Assembly: GCA_011800805.1 (NCBI GenBank)
Contig: MPNW01000853.1
Coordinates: 57,311-101,805, forward strand
Origin: Hirudo medicinalis
Taxonomy: Eukaryota > Annelida > Clitellata > Hirudinida > Hirudinidae
Length of the DNA stretch: 44,495 bases
Reading direction: 5' to 3'
Shown here: one piece after another, positions 11,127-25,993 of the stretch
How the letters are laid out: the number at the start of each line of letters is the position of its first letter
Position numbering within the stretch: position 1 is the stretch's first letter
Notes under the pieces: generated by a model
Database searches by the model: none
Seen by the model: only the letters and a program-made list of their open reading frames with translations
Told to the model about the DNA's origin: nothing
Program-made: the position numbers and the translations under genes

Positions 11127-13122
11127 TTTCAAATGGTGCATGTATTGGTAAATGAAATTCCATACATTTCAGAATTAATATTTTTAAATACAAATTGTTA
11201 ATTATTTTATTGATTGATTATTACAATCAGTGCTTAAAAAAGTTTGAATATGATAACTAGTGTGACTCATCCGTTACCAGCTGTGTAAAGTGCTGCTGTT
11301 TACAATAATATATAATCATTTATCTGATGTTGTCAGAAATATTGTTATTGCTTTGGAAGTGATGATGGTGATGATGTTGGTATTATTAATATTATTATTG
11401 CACTGGAAGCTATGATGATGGTGGTGATGATAATGTTGTTATCTCAAGCAGGGTTTCCTCAGGCATGCTCATGCAGGCTGATAAACCCAAGCAAAGATGA
11501 AAGCAATTAGCTATCATTTCGGCTCAAATCAGAGATGATGTACTGAAGGATTTTTATACAACATCTTGCGTTATATAAATATGAGTTGCACAAGTATTTA
11601 ATATTATAATAACTTAATGTTATAATAAGAAATTAATTTTCTATATTGGTGTAAATACCTCGCAGTAATAAATATAAATATTTCATAATAAAACTTCTCA
11701 GAGTTGTGATCATGACATCGTCCATCTTTTCGTAGAAGTTTTGCTGCGTTGGAAAGTGAAACGCTTTCTTATGACGAGTGCAAGATCAATGTCATTCACT
11801 GCAAATCACCTGAACATCATCTCAAATTGTTGTGCAACCACATCACTCTGCAGATGTTTGTGGAAACATGCAGCTTGATTCCCATGAAAAGTAGACTGAA
11901 CAATTACAAAGGATGCTAAATAACTCTCATAAGATGTTGGTAATACATTTAATAACAATTATGTTCGTAAGTTAATATTTTTATCAGTTAACAGAAACCT
12001 ACTTCATATAACATCAAACACATTCACTGTCGCATTTTAAAACATCAACAATTACATTTACGGACAAATTTAAATGTAAAAATTATAATATACAAAAAGA
12101 AATTTTTAATCACGAAAATAAATGTACATTGCGTTGAAAAGACTTCATTGTAATATAACCTACACAGCATCAACCTAGATTCAATCATGCAGCAGACTTC
12201 AATCAACCAATGATAAATAAATCGACATAGATAACAAAACCAATCAAGTTAACTTAACAATTAACATAACAATTAACTTAAATGAGTCTCACAATCAGTT
12301 TATTTATTAAAATAATTTAGTTTATCAATCAATTTAATCGGCACAAATGCAACTCACAGGTCAGATGGAGTTGTTATTCACTGAAGTCGAAAGTTGAAGC
12401 ATGAGAGAAGCAACTCTTAAAGTCTGTTTATAAGAGGCTCAAGTTGCTGCAATTTTGTGGAGGATGCATTTGTGGTTAAAACTGCTTTAATTCTATTTCT
12501 GCTAAATTTATTTCGTTCTTAATTGTTTAACTTATTATTAGACAAGTGAGCAGACTGCAACATTTAATATCTGTGATAATTCTGTAGTGAATTACAATGT
12601 AATTATTACATCCCGTGTTGTTAAAAAATAATATCTTTACATGACTCCAACTGCATCCACCATTGCCATTTCACAAAGTGAATCTTAAACTAGTTAGTCA
12701 TTAAATTGACAAATAATTTCCTAGAAAATCAATGTACTCATCATCTTCTTCTTGAAACAAGTTATGTCTGAATGAGTTCATTTATTGCATAATATTTGTG
12801 CGATGAAATCATGCAAAGCAGTCGAACAAGTGGACTGAAAGATTTATAGCTTGAGGAGGCAGCATTCTCTGATAGGCCACAACAACACCATTGTTATCAG
12901 GACCGAAACATTCTAAAAATGCATGAACTCAACAAACAAGCCTTCCTTCTCAACATCTTCACATTCCCATAAATTTGAATTTAGAATAAATTTTAAAATA
13001 AGTTTAAACCTTATTAAGGAATAAATAATTAAAATACATGTTATGCTAAAATTTATTATTTTGTTGAAATATGTTGAATATTAAATCACGATGCAGATGT
13101 TGTTGCAACTATTATTAGTAGT

Positions 13123-13186
13123 AGTAGTTGTACTTATTAGTAGTTGTACTTATTAGTAGTTGTACTTATTAGTAGTTGTACTTATT
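13123..13186. repeat. 16-bp tandem repeat, four perfect copies
   Basis: AGTAGTTGTACTTATT repeated four times head to tail with no mismatch (13123, 13139, 13155, 13171). It has the same GTAGT/TACTT flavour as the 19-bp array at 38.4-39.1 kb, but a different period. Confidence 0.95.
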
Positions 13187-14093
13187 GCAATAACATCATA
13201 ACTAACTAATGTTTAGAACGTAATTTTTTACATAGATAATTACGTTATTACATTGCTTTGTATATTTTAGTATTACAAGAAGATAAACCTTAAACCATAA
13301 TTTAATATTTTGATTACTTAACTTCGTAATTCAATAAAATTACAAAAAAATAATTAACGCAAATATTATAAAAATGGGGTCTTATTAAAGGGCATTAAAT
13401 ATTATATGAAATATATGCAAGTATTAACAACATCTAATAATTATATTTAAAGTATATTTATATTGAAAAATCACTCTTAACCCACGTTCGTTTGTTTTCC
13501 TTGGAATTCAAAACAGGAGAATTTAGTGCTACATCGGTTCTGAAACAAAGAGTTTTTAAACTTTTCTCAAACATTCCTGTCTATTTCTGGTGTTTTTGTT
13601 GTTGTTTGTTTTTGAAACTAAACCATTATTATCTTTATTATAATTAATTACTGGTTAGTAATTTTTAATAAATTATATCATAATTACTGGTTATTAATTT
13701 TAATAAATTTACAGAGTTATTTATGTCTTTAAGTTGGAAATTTTTTAAATAAATATTTATTTTAATTAATTTTGTTTGCCTTACTCAAATGATAACCACA
13801 ACATTACACACAGCCTGGGAAATACGAACAACTTTCTTCTTAGAATCGGAATGACTGAGAACAATTGAAAGTCGTGGTTAGCAATTCAACTTCCTTGCAA
13901 TTCACTCCTGTCATTCGTTTCTCCATTCACTTCCTCATGCTCTTGTAACACGACTTCAGAATATTCGAAATTATTAAAAACAAAATTAAATCAAGAAGCT
14001 ATAATTTATTAATTCAGTGATTCATAGTTTGTTATATAATTTATTTACATTTACACTCTATATACATTAAATGATATATTATACTTAATGTAC

Positions 14094-14480
14094 TACCAGA
14101 GCGGTATTATTGTGGCTTTCGCTTTGGCGCTGCTCCGTTAGGAGTTGAATTCCTAAGAATTCGCTCGCAGTTTTGAGAGTTTCTGATACCCTGAAGTGTC
14201 ACATAATCACCGAACTACTGTTCCTGTTGTGCATCTCGCAGGGAGATTTGTAGCATCGCCGCCACTCTCAATAGATGTCCGAGGTTTCTTTTAACATCTC
14301 TGGTTCTCTCACTCGTCAACTCAGCTCTGTTTGGTTTAACTTCCTCTTGCCATAGACATCCTCGGCGTATCGGCGAGGAGTCAGGTCAGCGCAGCGATCA
14401 GTTACCAACTCGACAACTTGACCTGCACTTCTGGAACAGACTCCCCATTAAATAACCAACAGCGGGGTGTCGTTATCATT
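14094..14480. other. unexplained GC-richer island
   Basis: Clearly richer in G, C and CpG than the flanks, with words such as GCCGCCACTC, CCTCGGCGTATCGGCGAGG (nearly palindromic) and GGTCAGCGCAGCGATCAG. Neither strand has a long open frame. It sits about 0.5-0.85 kb upstream of the zinc-finger gene start. It could be a promoter-proximal island or a non-autonomous repeat; I cannot tell which. Confidence 0.4.
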
Positions 14481-14948
14481 AAATATTTATTTGACAATTC
14501 AGATCATTAGACACACGAATCCAGGAGCCCAGTCAACAATACGCATTGAATCTGTCGAATGAAGTGCAACGTATTTTGTGGTGAATTTTGTTAAAAAGAT
14601 TACTTTTGAAGACCAATTTGAAAAACTGCCTGTTCGTTATTGCTGTTCATGTTGCTATTATTAGCTGTTCATGTCGCGAGCTCTTTTATAATCACACCGC
14701 TAATAACTGATATTAACCTTGTTAATTATTGTTATTATTATTATTATTATTCTTTTCTATCCTCGATGCACACAACGGCAGCCTTTCGTTTCTTCTGAGT
14801 CTTTGAATGCTTCAGCTATGGAGAATTGAGGACCGAGTATTGGCAGGTCGCATGAGAAGTGACTTCAATTTCATAATAAATAAAAATTGACATTTGCGGT
14901 ATTTTTAAGGTGTTCGTTAATTAATTTCTTGATAGACAAATCAATTTA

Positions 14949-17900
14949 ATGTCTAAAATTCCCAAGAACCCAGTCGATGTTGAGATTTTCTACCTCAATC
15001 CAAAGAACGTCAACATCAAAGGTGAGTTGGGTCTGCAACCTTTAAATATGGTTCCATACGTGTTCAAATTTCAAGAATAAATAAAAATATGCAAAGTTAT
15101 TCAAATCAGCAAAATTCATTGTCAATGTAAAAATTCTCCATCAACTTTGTTGTCCATCCATCGTTGTTCGGAATAATTCCTTCAATTTGAATGCATTTTT
15201 CTTTGCATTTTCACTGTTCTTCATTTCATTAATTCAGTGCTCACGTAAGAATTCAAATTATTCTCCAAAAAAATAAATATTTTTATGTCAGTTTTAAAGG
15301 GCAATTGAGAATAATGGTATAAATAAAATAAATATAATAAATCTTGGAGAATAATCGTTTTGTTATCAGTAGTTTTAGAAAGGTGTTCCATGAGCTGAAA
15401 GAAGTGTTTCAATATATTTTAAGAATCCACCTTTAAAAATGAAATTCACAATTACTGGAGTCTTCCCAAAGGTGTCTGATGGTTGATGATATGTAATCAC
15501 TTATTCGCAACAAAAAAACGTAGAACTTCTAAAGAATTTCTAGATAACTCTTTATTGATATTAAAATGTTAGCGTATGGAAAGTAAATTATTTATGATAT
15601 TACACCTGCCAAGAATAATATTTGGATCAAATGTTTGAAACAATAATTTCCAGGATAATTAAGTAAATAGGTAAATTATGTAATTCTTGAGTTTCATCTT
15701 TTGCATTGAAGAGAATTAATTTCATTAAGCATTTTTATGCAAGAATTAAAAAGTTTTAAACTTCAAATATTTTATAAAAACACCTATTTTGTGCCAACAA
15801 GGAAGTAACTGTTCGTCGTCTGAGGTAGAAATTGAGGTTATTACCTACAATTTCCTGATGTTTCGGACACAGTTAAGTAAAATATAAATTTAAAAAAATT
15901 ATATATTTAGGACTTCAAGCTTCTTAAGCAGACTTTTATTGAATTTCTACGGGTCCAAAAATCATTTCTGTAAATTTACAATGTTTTAGTAAAATGTCCA
16001 AAAGAATAATTACTTTAAAACTCTAGAACAAATGTTTGAAAGATAATTCTTATGTGGTCTCGTAAAAATAAAATTAAAATTAAATTCTTCATGGACATTT
16101 TTTTACTCTCATCTTAGGAAGTGAAGTTTGTAACCCCGCACAAAGAAACGATGATTCTTCGGGGGCCTGTTCAACGCTTCGACCACAAGTAGGTACACTT
16201 CAAGAAGATACCATTCAAAAGCCCGAGCACAAGAACTTGATTTCCAACAGAACGTCACGCGATAAAGATGACTACTTAATTCTCAGAGTATCAACTCTCA
16301 ACAAGAGTTCTAAGTCACCACAAAGCATTGAAATGTTCATGAATGCCGACGGATATTTGGTAGCGAGTGATTCAATTCTCAAAGGCAGTGTTGTCTCCCA
16401 ATTACCAGAAAGCGATGGCAATGTTATCAATTCACCACAAAGCAACGCAAAGTGGTCGCTAGACTACGCAACTGTCATTGATTCAATTAAAATGCGTGCC
16501 AAATCGAAACCATCAGACAGCAACGAAAAGCCTGTTAAACCTCCAAAGTTACCCCCGAAACGTCAGCGTTCACACCCTGCGGAGAAACATCAGTTAACAA
16601 AAACCAGTACAACAAAAGAGTCGCAAAAGCTGAATCCCTCCAGCATCACAGGCAAAGAACTAATCCATGTCCAACAAAGTTCCTTGAGTAAACTGAATCA
16701 AGATGTCCAAGTCAAAGACAAAAATGGAAACACATCCGAAGAGTTAGGAAATAGACAAAGCATCTTCATAGTGGAGTGGAAGTGTCCCAATTGTAACTTC
16801 GTCAATCCAGGCACGAACCTCCGATGCAAGAGATGTGTGTCACAAGTCCCTGAGCATTCCAAGCAGTACATCTGCTTTTCAGATTCTCTCCCTCAACAAG
16901 AACGAAGTTGCCCTCCGGAATCTAAGGGGGTGTGTTTCACAATATGTTGAAAAATACATTCAACAAATGCGATGTAACAAATAATCCTTCGTTAATAATT
17001 TCCTTTCTTAAGTAAATAATTCAGTCACGAATTACTTACGCTTAATTGTGCTTCGTGGTAACGTTTTCAATAGTTTCGCTTCTCCTTTCATTGTTGATAA
17101 TTTGAATTGAAGTTTTGAATTTTAATTTCATCTAATTTATTTAAATTTTAGATACTTTCAGATGTTAATTTTTTTTATGTAATTTCACAGATTCATATCC
17201 ACGTCAGCTGTGCAAAAGTTAGTGTTGAGGTAATTTCAATGCAAACTAAAAATTGTGATTACAAATCAAAGTTGATTTCAGAATTTATTCCAGAAAGGGG
17301 GGATTTCGCTTAATGTCAGGATCAAATGTGAGTTTCGTTCGTGTTTCGAGGCCAATTTAGATGATTATAAATATTTGTGTAAAATAATGTTTTGTTTTAA
17401 TTTATGCAATATTTTAACGATGTTTTTACGGCAGACAGCCAAATAACGTTGTGAAAATTCACGGCAGATATAATTTTCGGATTGCAAACGCGCCTCATTA
17501 TTTCAACATAAAGCTTGTAAAATAATGTAATATTTCTATAAACATTCCTTTTTGAATTATAATTATTAGTATTATTAATTAATTATTATAATTAGTCATT
17601 AACATTAATTTTGTTATACTGCGAATTTCAATTTTAATAAGCAAAATTAAAACAATATGAATCAAAGTGTCGAGAAATTGTGCGAATTCGTCTTGTTTCG
17701 GGAATGTCAAAAGTCGCCTAGAAAGGCGTGACGAGCTTTATAGCCCTCCCAAAACAATAAATTAATGCTTCCAACATCTATTATTAAAATGTTCAAAATG
17801 TCGGGACGATAACACCTCTAAATTCGATCACTCAACATGCATTTTTTTATTTTGTAAATTGTTTGTATACCTATTCCCACTCTAAATGAATTTTCTTTAT

Positions 17901-18001
17901 TTCAGGAACAGTTATTAAGAGACTCCAAACGTATCCTAGCACCCCTGACCAAAATCTACATCCTGCACATTCATTCACACAATAGGCCTGTTGAGCTTTG
18001 A
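14949..18001 (+). CDS. RanBP2/NZF zinc-finger protein, probable five-exon gene with UBL-like C terminus
   Basis: Exon 1 is 14949..15021 (ATG, starts MSKIPKNPVDVEIFYLNPK, donor AAAG|GTGAGT). Exon 2 is 16118..16931 (acceptor ATCTTAG, phase 1 join). Exons 1 and 2 are solid: the frame is open for about 300 codons. The region is hydrophilic and has a proline/basic SH3-ligand-like stretch (KPPKLPPKR, about 166-173). A RanBP2-type zinc finger, WKCPNCNFVNPGTNLRCKRC, follows at about 245-264 (C-x2-C-x10-C-x2-C, Cys 247/250/261/264). NZF fingers commonly bind ubiquitin, but the usual Thr-Phe pair is Asn-Phe here. Probable exons 3-5 (17191..17229, 17282..17327, 17906..18001) add about 59 residues. If exon 2 is not spliced, it ends at the TGA at 16948-16950, giving 301 residues. 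I cannot name the orthologue. Confidence 0.7.
17191..18001 (+). CDS. probable 3' exons of the zinc-finger gene (UBL-like end)
   Basis: Three intervals bounded by good sites: TTTCACAG|17191..17229|GTAATT, ATTTCAG|17282..17327|GTGAGT and TTTATTTCAG|17906..18001. One reading (entry in phase 2, from donor GGGGGT|GTGTTT at 16932) is open throughout and ends at TGA 17999-18001. It gives FISTSAVQKLVLR, IYSRKGGFRLMSGSN and EQLLRDSKRILAPLTKIYIL. The spacing of FRL..G, LL.DSK.L and I.IL.I resembles the second half of a ubiquitin fold (RL.F.GK.L.D...L....I...TLHL). A phase 0 entry from the stronger-looking donor at 16930 instead meets a TGA formed exactly at the last junction. The UBL identity is inference. 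Confidence 0.45.
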
Positions 18002-18223
18002 AACCTTCCCCAGGTTTTCATTGACAGTTGTCAAATCTCGACTTGTAAATATCAATCACTTTGGGCTGATTAGTTAACATTCACTTCTGCTAACCATAAT
18101 AGAATAGAAAGAAATCTTTTTTTAATGAACCAGAGAATAATGCTGCAAACATTTGGTTTCGATGTCAATGATGCAACCTTCAACCTTAAATTCCTCATAA
18201 ACATAGAAATGTACATTGAACAA

Positions 18224-18229
18224 AATAAA
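18224..18229 (+). terminator. candidate poly(A) signal for the zinc-finger gene
   Basis: AATAAA lies 223 bases after the stop at 17999-18001 and before the convergent ILRUN stop at 18727. It is positioned as expected for the shared intergenic space of two convergent genes. Confidence 0.35.
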
Positions 18230-18726
18230 TAGAAGATGAAACCCAATATTTTTCTTCTTGGGCTTGAATCACCCAAGGCCCACCACATCAAACCATAAAA
18301 AATCTGAATTCTTTTTAACTTAAGACTGACGGCTCTGTCCAACAAACGGTGACCATTGCCAATCAACTCCCACTACTTCAAATAAATCTTCAGAACCACG
18401 AACGCCAGAATGGATAACTCAAAAGTAAACGTCAAAATAATTATTCTCAAAATGCTTACAGTGGCTTGCGATCAAGGATTGATGAATCAAATGAAATTTT
18501 TTATGAAAATGGTTGCTAAGAGAGTTCCATGGACTCAGAGTCGTCTTGTACGAAGTGAGATGAAACAGCGTTGGGCTGAATCTGTCGCAAATATAAAACC
18601 AATGTAGTAGAATTTGCCACAACTTAAGTTGCTTTACATCAGCAAGAAAACCATTTAAACTATTAAATCAAATTATCACTAAGCGATGCACAAAATAAAT
18701 GATTATCCAAACCAACATTTGAGTTA

Positions 18727-20329
18727 TCACAATGAGAAGTCGTACATTCTTCGCTCATCATCTCGGCACTGCCGTCGTACGCCACCAGCAGCGAGGAGTC
18801 CGTCGTCACTTGCACGCACAACCTCAGAGGTTCTGCAACAAATCATTTCATCGGGCATCGGTAAAATGAATTACCGACAATTGTCTGTCTTACCGATCGA
18901 AAAACTCACGATGTTGGAATTGACATCACGTGATATTATCATTTATCAAGTTTTGGATCTTCCATATTATTATTTTTATTTATATGCACTTAATAAGAAG
19001 CTCCAAATTTATCCTGAGATACCAAAACACTCTATGTTCTCAAAATTCTGTGGTTGAAATAAATCCCAGACCCTCAACTCAAAACCATTCAGATTTTCAA
19101 CTTAAGGCTTGATCTACTGAGAAGTCAGCACTATGTAAACCATTCAGTTTGATCTGAGATCATTTTGTTCATGTCACTAAGCCTTTCACTTTACAAACAA
19201 ACAAGCAGAGAGACCCCACTTACGGGGATTTCGCTATTTTGCAAACTGATTTCAAACTCGATATCAGATGTTCGCTCGTGATCAAATTATTCAAAACAAA
19301 GCCACTTTCATAAGTAAAAACAAAAGCTGCCAAACCTCCAAAAAGAGTTCCGGTCATGGTGCTGAGCTGCCAAACAGTCTCGTAATTGCCCACTTCGGAG
19401 GGACTGGTCAACTGAAGGTCCACTTGAACAAGTTCAAAAGGTGGTGCTCTGTGAACTGTCACTCTATCAAATAAACTCATTTGCACGCCATCTACAAATC
19501 TCAAAGTACAACCGGTGGGCCACAGTTCACTTCCTGTAGAGAAAATAATCAACTACTTAAGTCAACCAAGAAGAATTTTAAAATAAAAAAATTAAGAGAC
19601 AAAGAAACAAATTAATCTATCTGAAGAAATATGAAATATCACCTTACAAAAATAAAGATTAACAAAATAAACTAAAGCAAAGTAAGCATAGCTTGACATT
19701 ATTCATAAATAGAGGCAAAGAATCTGAGAAAGTATTATGAATTCAAACCAAATACAGTTTTGTCTTATTGATTTTGAATTAACATTAACAATTCCAAACT
19801 ATACCTGTGTTCCTAACTTTCCAAGAATGATGAAACTTAGAGTTTGGAGGAACAACTTTTATAATACTCGACTCTTCAGAAGATGTCTCAACTTTAGCAG
19901 AGGGACAACAAACTGCAGGCAGAACAAGAGGAGAAAAAAGTGAAGAGCCTGATTCTTGCTGAAATTCAAAGTAAGAACCCACAGCTGCTGACAGATTCCT
20001 AGAAAAAACCAAAATCACACTTAAAAATTCAAAAATCATTCCAAAATTCAAAAATAAATGTCAAATGTAACTCAAGATATCAACAATAAGGAATAAAGAA
20101 CACTAAGCAACATAAAATAAGTACTACACAAAAAAACATTAATATAGAGCACCAACCAGTTATTCATTTCCAAATAAAAAGCACAAACATCTCTCCCTGG
20201 TTTTGAATTTCCAAATAAATTCTCAAATTGGCTTATCAAGACGTCTCTGTCTTGGGTAGCCATGCAACTAAATTGTTGCAGCAACAACGTATCCAACTCG
20301 ACGTCGGAGTTACCGCTTGAAACTTCCAT
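18727..20329 (-). CDS. ILRUN orthologue (UBA-like and NBR1-like domains), four exons
   Basis: Exons: 20329..20157, 19998..19805, 19533..19224 and 18832..18727; stop TGA 18729..18727. All sites are GT/AG with matching phases (2, 1, 2), giving 260 residues versus about 298 in human ILRUN (C6orf106). The N-terminal UBA-like domain (about 10-70) has LLLQQFSCMATQDRDVLISQ and CAFYLEMNNWNLSAAVGSYF, closely matching the vertebrate family, with NWNLSAAV running across the first splice junction. The NBR1-like (FW) domain (about 91-196) has FHHSWKVRNTGSELWPTGC and NYETVWQLSTMTGTLFGG, with tryptophans at 117, 127 and 177. In vertebrates ILRUN restrains IRF3/p300-dependent antiviral and inflammatory transcription. 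The C-terminal tail is short and unlike the vertebrate one. Exon 3 also has an in-frame TAA inside its donor (CCCC|GTAAGT), so an unspliced form would stop at 19222..19220. Confidence 0.88.
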
Positions 20330-21406
20330 TCTATACTTTCGGCTACCACCACTCCTGGCGATGCAGCTCAGAGATCTCCGAAAATTGAATCAGGTTGAAG
20401 AAGGCAGAAACAGTAACCGATATCAGATACGATACTTCGGCGCACAAATAGGAGCACACTAGTTGTTTTCCGGTTGTTTGTGTGTGAGATGTGCTCTAGA
20501 TTATGTTGATTCCGACAACAAACGAAACTCTACAAAAGCTGGGAGCTATGATGACGATCCGCCATTTTCATAATATTCACTACCTAAAGCGCTAACTTTT
20601 AAACAAACTCGGAACACTGTTATTTTCAATAATTTATTTATTTTTATAACAACTGGCATTTGTTATTTTATTGTTACTTATATTTTCCGAACTTCCCCTT
20701 TTAGCTCAAAGTTCAATGGCTAATTTCTATACCTAACGTTCTAACATATCTAAATATCTAATACTAATACATAAAGGCAGTTTCTAAAACATTACAGTTA
20801 TAGCCTTCTACAAAGGACACTCAAATTAAACAACGTCATTACAAATCGTGAGGTCAATTATCTAAATCCAAGAGGACATTCAGCGACAAATGTGGAAGTT
20901 TAGCAAGATTTGCTTGAAATATAAATTGTAGTCGGCATGTTTCTTAATTAAGTCAGTTCATAATTGTTACAGTTAATAGTTTAATACAGACTCAATGACA
21001 GATCTGCTGTTAAAAATAGGGCAGTAAAAGTAGCGCTATCTATGACATCGCATTGGTGACATTTTGTATTAATGTGCCGCAGCAATAAACTACTTTGAAA
21101 AAGTTTGAAGAATAATTTCAAAGAATCGACCTGCAAAACTTAAAACATTTTTTAAACAATGAGATTGATTAAACATCAAAATGAGCCTTTAAAGCTAGAG
21201 ATGATTATTAATGAAAAAAGTTATTTGTCGATAATAAAGTAAAGATAGTTATTTTAAGATAATAAAGTAAAGACAGATATTTTAAGATAACTCGTGAAGT
21301 CACAAATGACAAATAATGACGAAGTTCACAAAGACTTCACAAATGCATTCAACGACTTGACATTAACTAAAGGTTGACTTCTAAATCCAAAGATTCTCTT
21401 GATTGC
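20330..21406. other. spacer between ILRUN and Rab3
   Basis: About 1.1 kb with no open frame worth calling. It must contain the Rab3 3' UTR and the ILRUN promoter. Minus-strand candidates for Rab3 polyadenylation are ATTAAA at 20985..20980 and AATAAA at 20638..20633. The first bases upstream of the ILRUN ATG are GC-richer than the rest. Confidence 0.5.
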
Positions 21407-24322
<2,916 letters not shown>

Positions 24323-25357
24323 CTTTGCGATTGTACAGGCACCTGCTGACGTTCAAATCACTCTCGTCACTCAAAATTCGATTGAAAGCCAATTTCATGC
24401 TTGCTTCGAATAAATTTCCATCACCAACCTTTTCAATAGAAAGCCTGCAGAACGATTATCAACATCCAGCAACGTTGAATTTATGAAAATTTAATTTGAT
24501 AATGTAGGCAACTGAGAAGAAAGACTTCGGCAAATAAGAATCCTTTCACGAGTCGAGTTGTGTTGGATAATGTTAGTTGCAGCAGGAGACAATTGATTGG
24601 CTTGCTGGATGCACAGCTCTGCTTGCTCCTCTCCTTTAAGAGTTCCTCACTCCCATCTTGTGCTCTGTTTTCGTAAATGGAATAATAGCATTTCAATGAT
24701 GAAATCATTTTCTAACCTTTGTGAAGCATAGATTATTTGGTCACTGCAAATATATTATAATGTATTTAATCATGCATTTAATCATTTAAAAAACATGGCG
24801 TCATTACAAGGACACGTCGATGTAAGTAATTGTAACGAAGTGATAGGTAATGGAGCGTGGATAATTATAATAAATAATGCGATTGATATGAGAACATCCA
24901 ACCAATTAACAAGACCTTGCAAATTCAAATCCAGCAATTCATCATTTGTGTTATTTTTTTTAAAGGAAGTTGATAATTAATAATAAAATTCATTTTTCTT
25001 GAATGCAATTTTTCACAAATTTTTACGGAAACCAGGAATTTTTACGATTTATTAACTCATGATTAAAATAACATGACATTATTAATTGTTTTGACAACAA
25101 ATTTTATACAAATCCCTAAAAATTGATTCATTTTTTAATAAATATTTTGAAAATATAATTTTTTTTAATATTCCGAGGTCTTAATAACGTTTCAATGAAG
25201 ATAATCCTAATAATAATAATAATAATTTCCTCATCTGTAATTTCACTCAGACATCGTAATGCACTTCTTTGAAAACATTCAATAGATGCAGAGTCACGTG
25301 ATACTGTTGTCCTATCACAAGAGACGTCATCAAGAAGTGCTTTGAAAGACTTCCATT

Positions 25358-25358
<1 letters not shown>

Positions 25359-25396
<38 letters not shown>
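25359..25396. repeat. AAT microsatellite
   Basis: About twelve AAT units. Confidence 0.95.
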
Positions 25397-25557
25397 CTTA
25401 AAAGCTTTTTAATTGAAATGTCAATGAAAGAATTATATTAAGCGAATAACAAAATTAAATTTGGCAATAATTTTTTCAATCTATCTTTAGTCAACAGAAT
25501 TGCGGAATTGTGTCCTAAATCATCTGCAGTGCGGAAGGAATTCAGTTTATTGCAATC

Positions 25558-25615
25558 TTATCATCGTCGTCATCATCTTCATCATCGTCGTCATAGTCAT
25601 CATCATCATCAACCA
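25558..25615. repeat. ATC/GTC microsatellite
   Basis: ATC tract with GTC interruptions. Confidence 0.85.
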
Positions 25616-25925
25616 ACATAATAATCATTGAGAGAATAAAGAAATGTCTGTATTGGTGGGTTGCACAAGTTATAAGAGATTGGAGGCAGAAATAATCAAG
25701 ATTTCCATGAAGAACATTTGACATTGTCCATGTCGTGTCCTGAAGAACGAATTCATCTCATCTGCTTGTTTTCAGGTTGTATGTTTCATTTGTGTGCTTC
25801 ATTTGTATGTTTCAACTGTGTTTCATTTGTAGGCTTTCTTTGTATATTTTGATCTCTAAACTCAATATTTAATAGTTAAATGCGGTGTTAAAAATTGTGA
25901 CCCACATTAAAGCTAGCTAATTCCA

Positions 25926-25993
25926 TTCAGGGCCGCCGCGAGGGGGTAGATGGGAAAGTGCCTAGGGGCCCAAAATTTCTGTCTAAGGCCCTG
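25926..25993. mobile_element. tiny inverted-repeat element, hAT-like end remnant
   Basis: The segment begins TTCAGGGCCGCC and ends AAGGCCCTG, so CAGGGCC and GGCCCTG form short terminal inverted repeats. The hexamer ATTCCA flanks it on both sides (25920-25925 and 25994-25999) like a target-site duplication. The interior GGGGCCCAAAATTT text is of the kind seen at hAT termini. At 68 bp it can only be a deletion remnant or a minimal MITE. Confidence 0.45.

Larger units (their letters stand above)
9672..14090. other. noncoding stretch, possible upstream exons not resolved
   Basis: No convincing gene. It holds an ATT tract (11047-11126), a 16-bp array (13123-13186) and GAT-rich patches at about 9730-9790 and 11350-11435. 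Two short plus-strand frames look slightly coding-like: 10769-10909 (46 codons from ATG, charged) and 11718-11917 (about 60 codons, no ATG). Neither has a recognisable motif or supporting neighbour. Upstream exons of the Ser/Arg-rich gene should lie here on the minus strand, but I could not pick them out. Confidence 0.4.

Noticed and set aside
18070..18366. 98-codon minus ORF considered as a further ILRUN exon
   Set aside because: No acceptor in the required phase, no similarity to the ILRUN tail, and ILRUN already ends at 18727.
18686..19057. 123-codon plus-strand ORF and the 65-codon ORF at 18410-18607
   Set aside because: The first overlaps antisense the ILRUN terminal exon (18727-18832), whose minus-strand reading has a good acceptor and the correct phase. 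The second has no motif.
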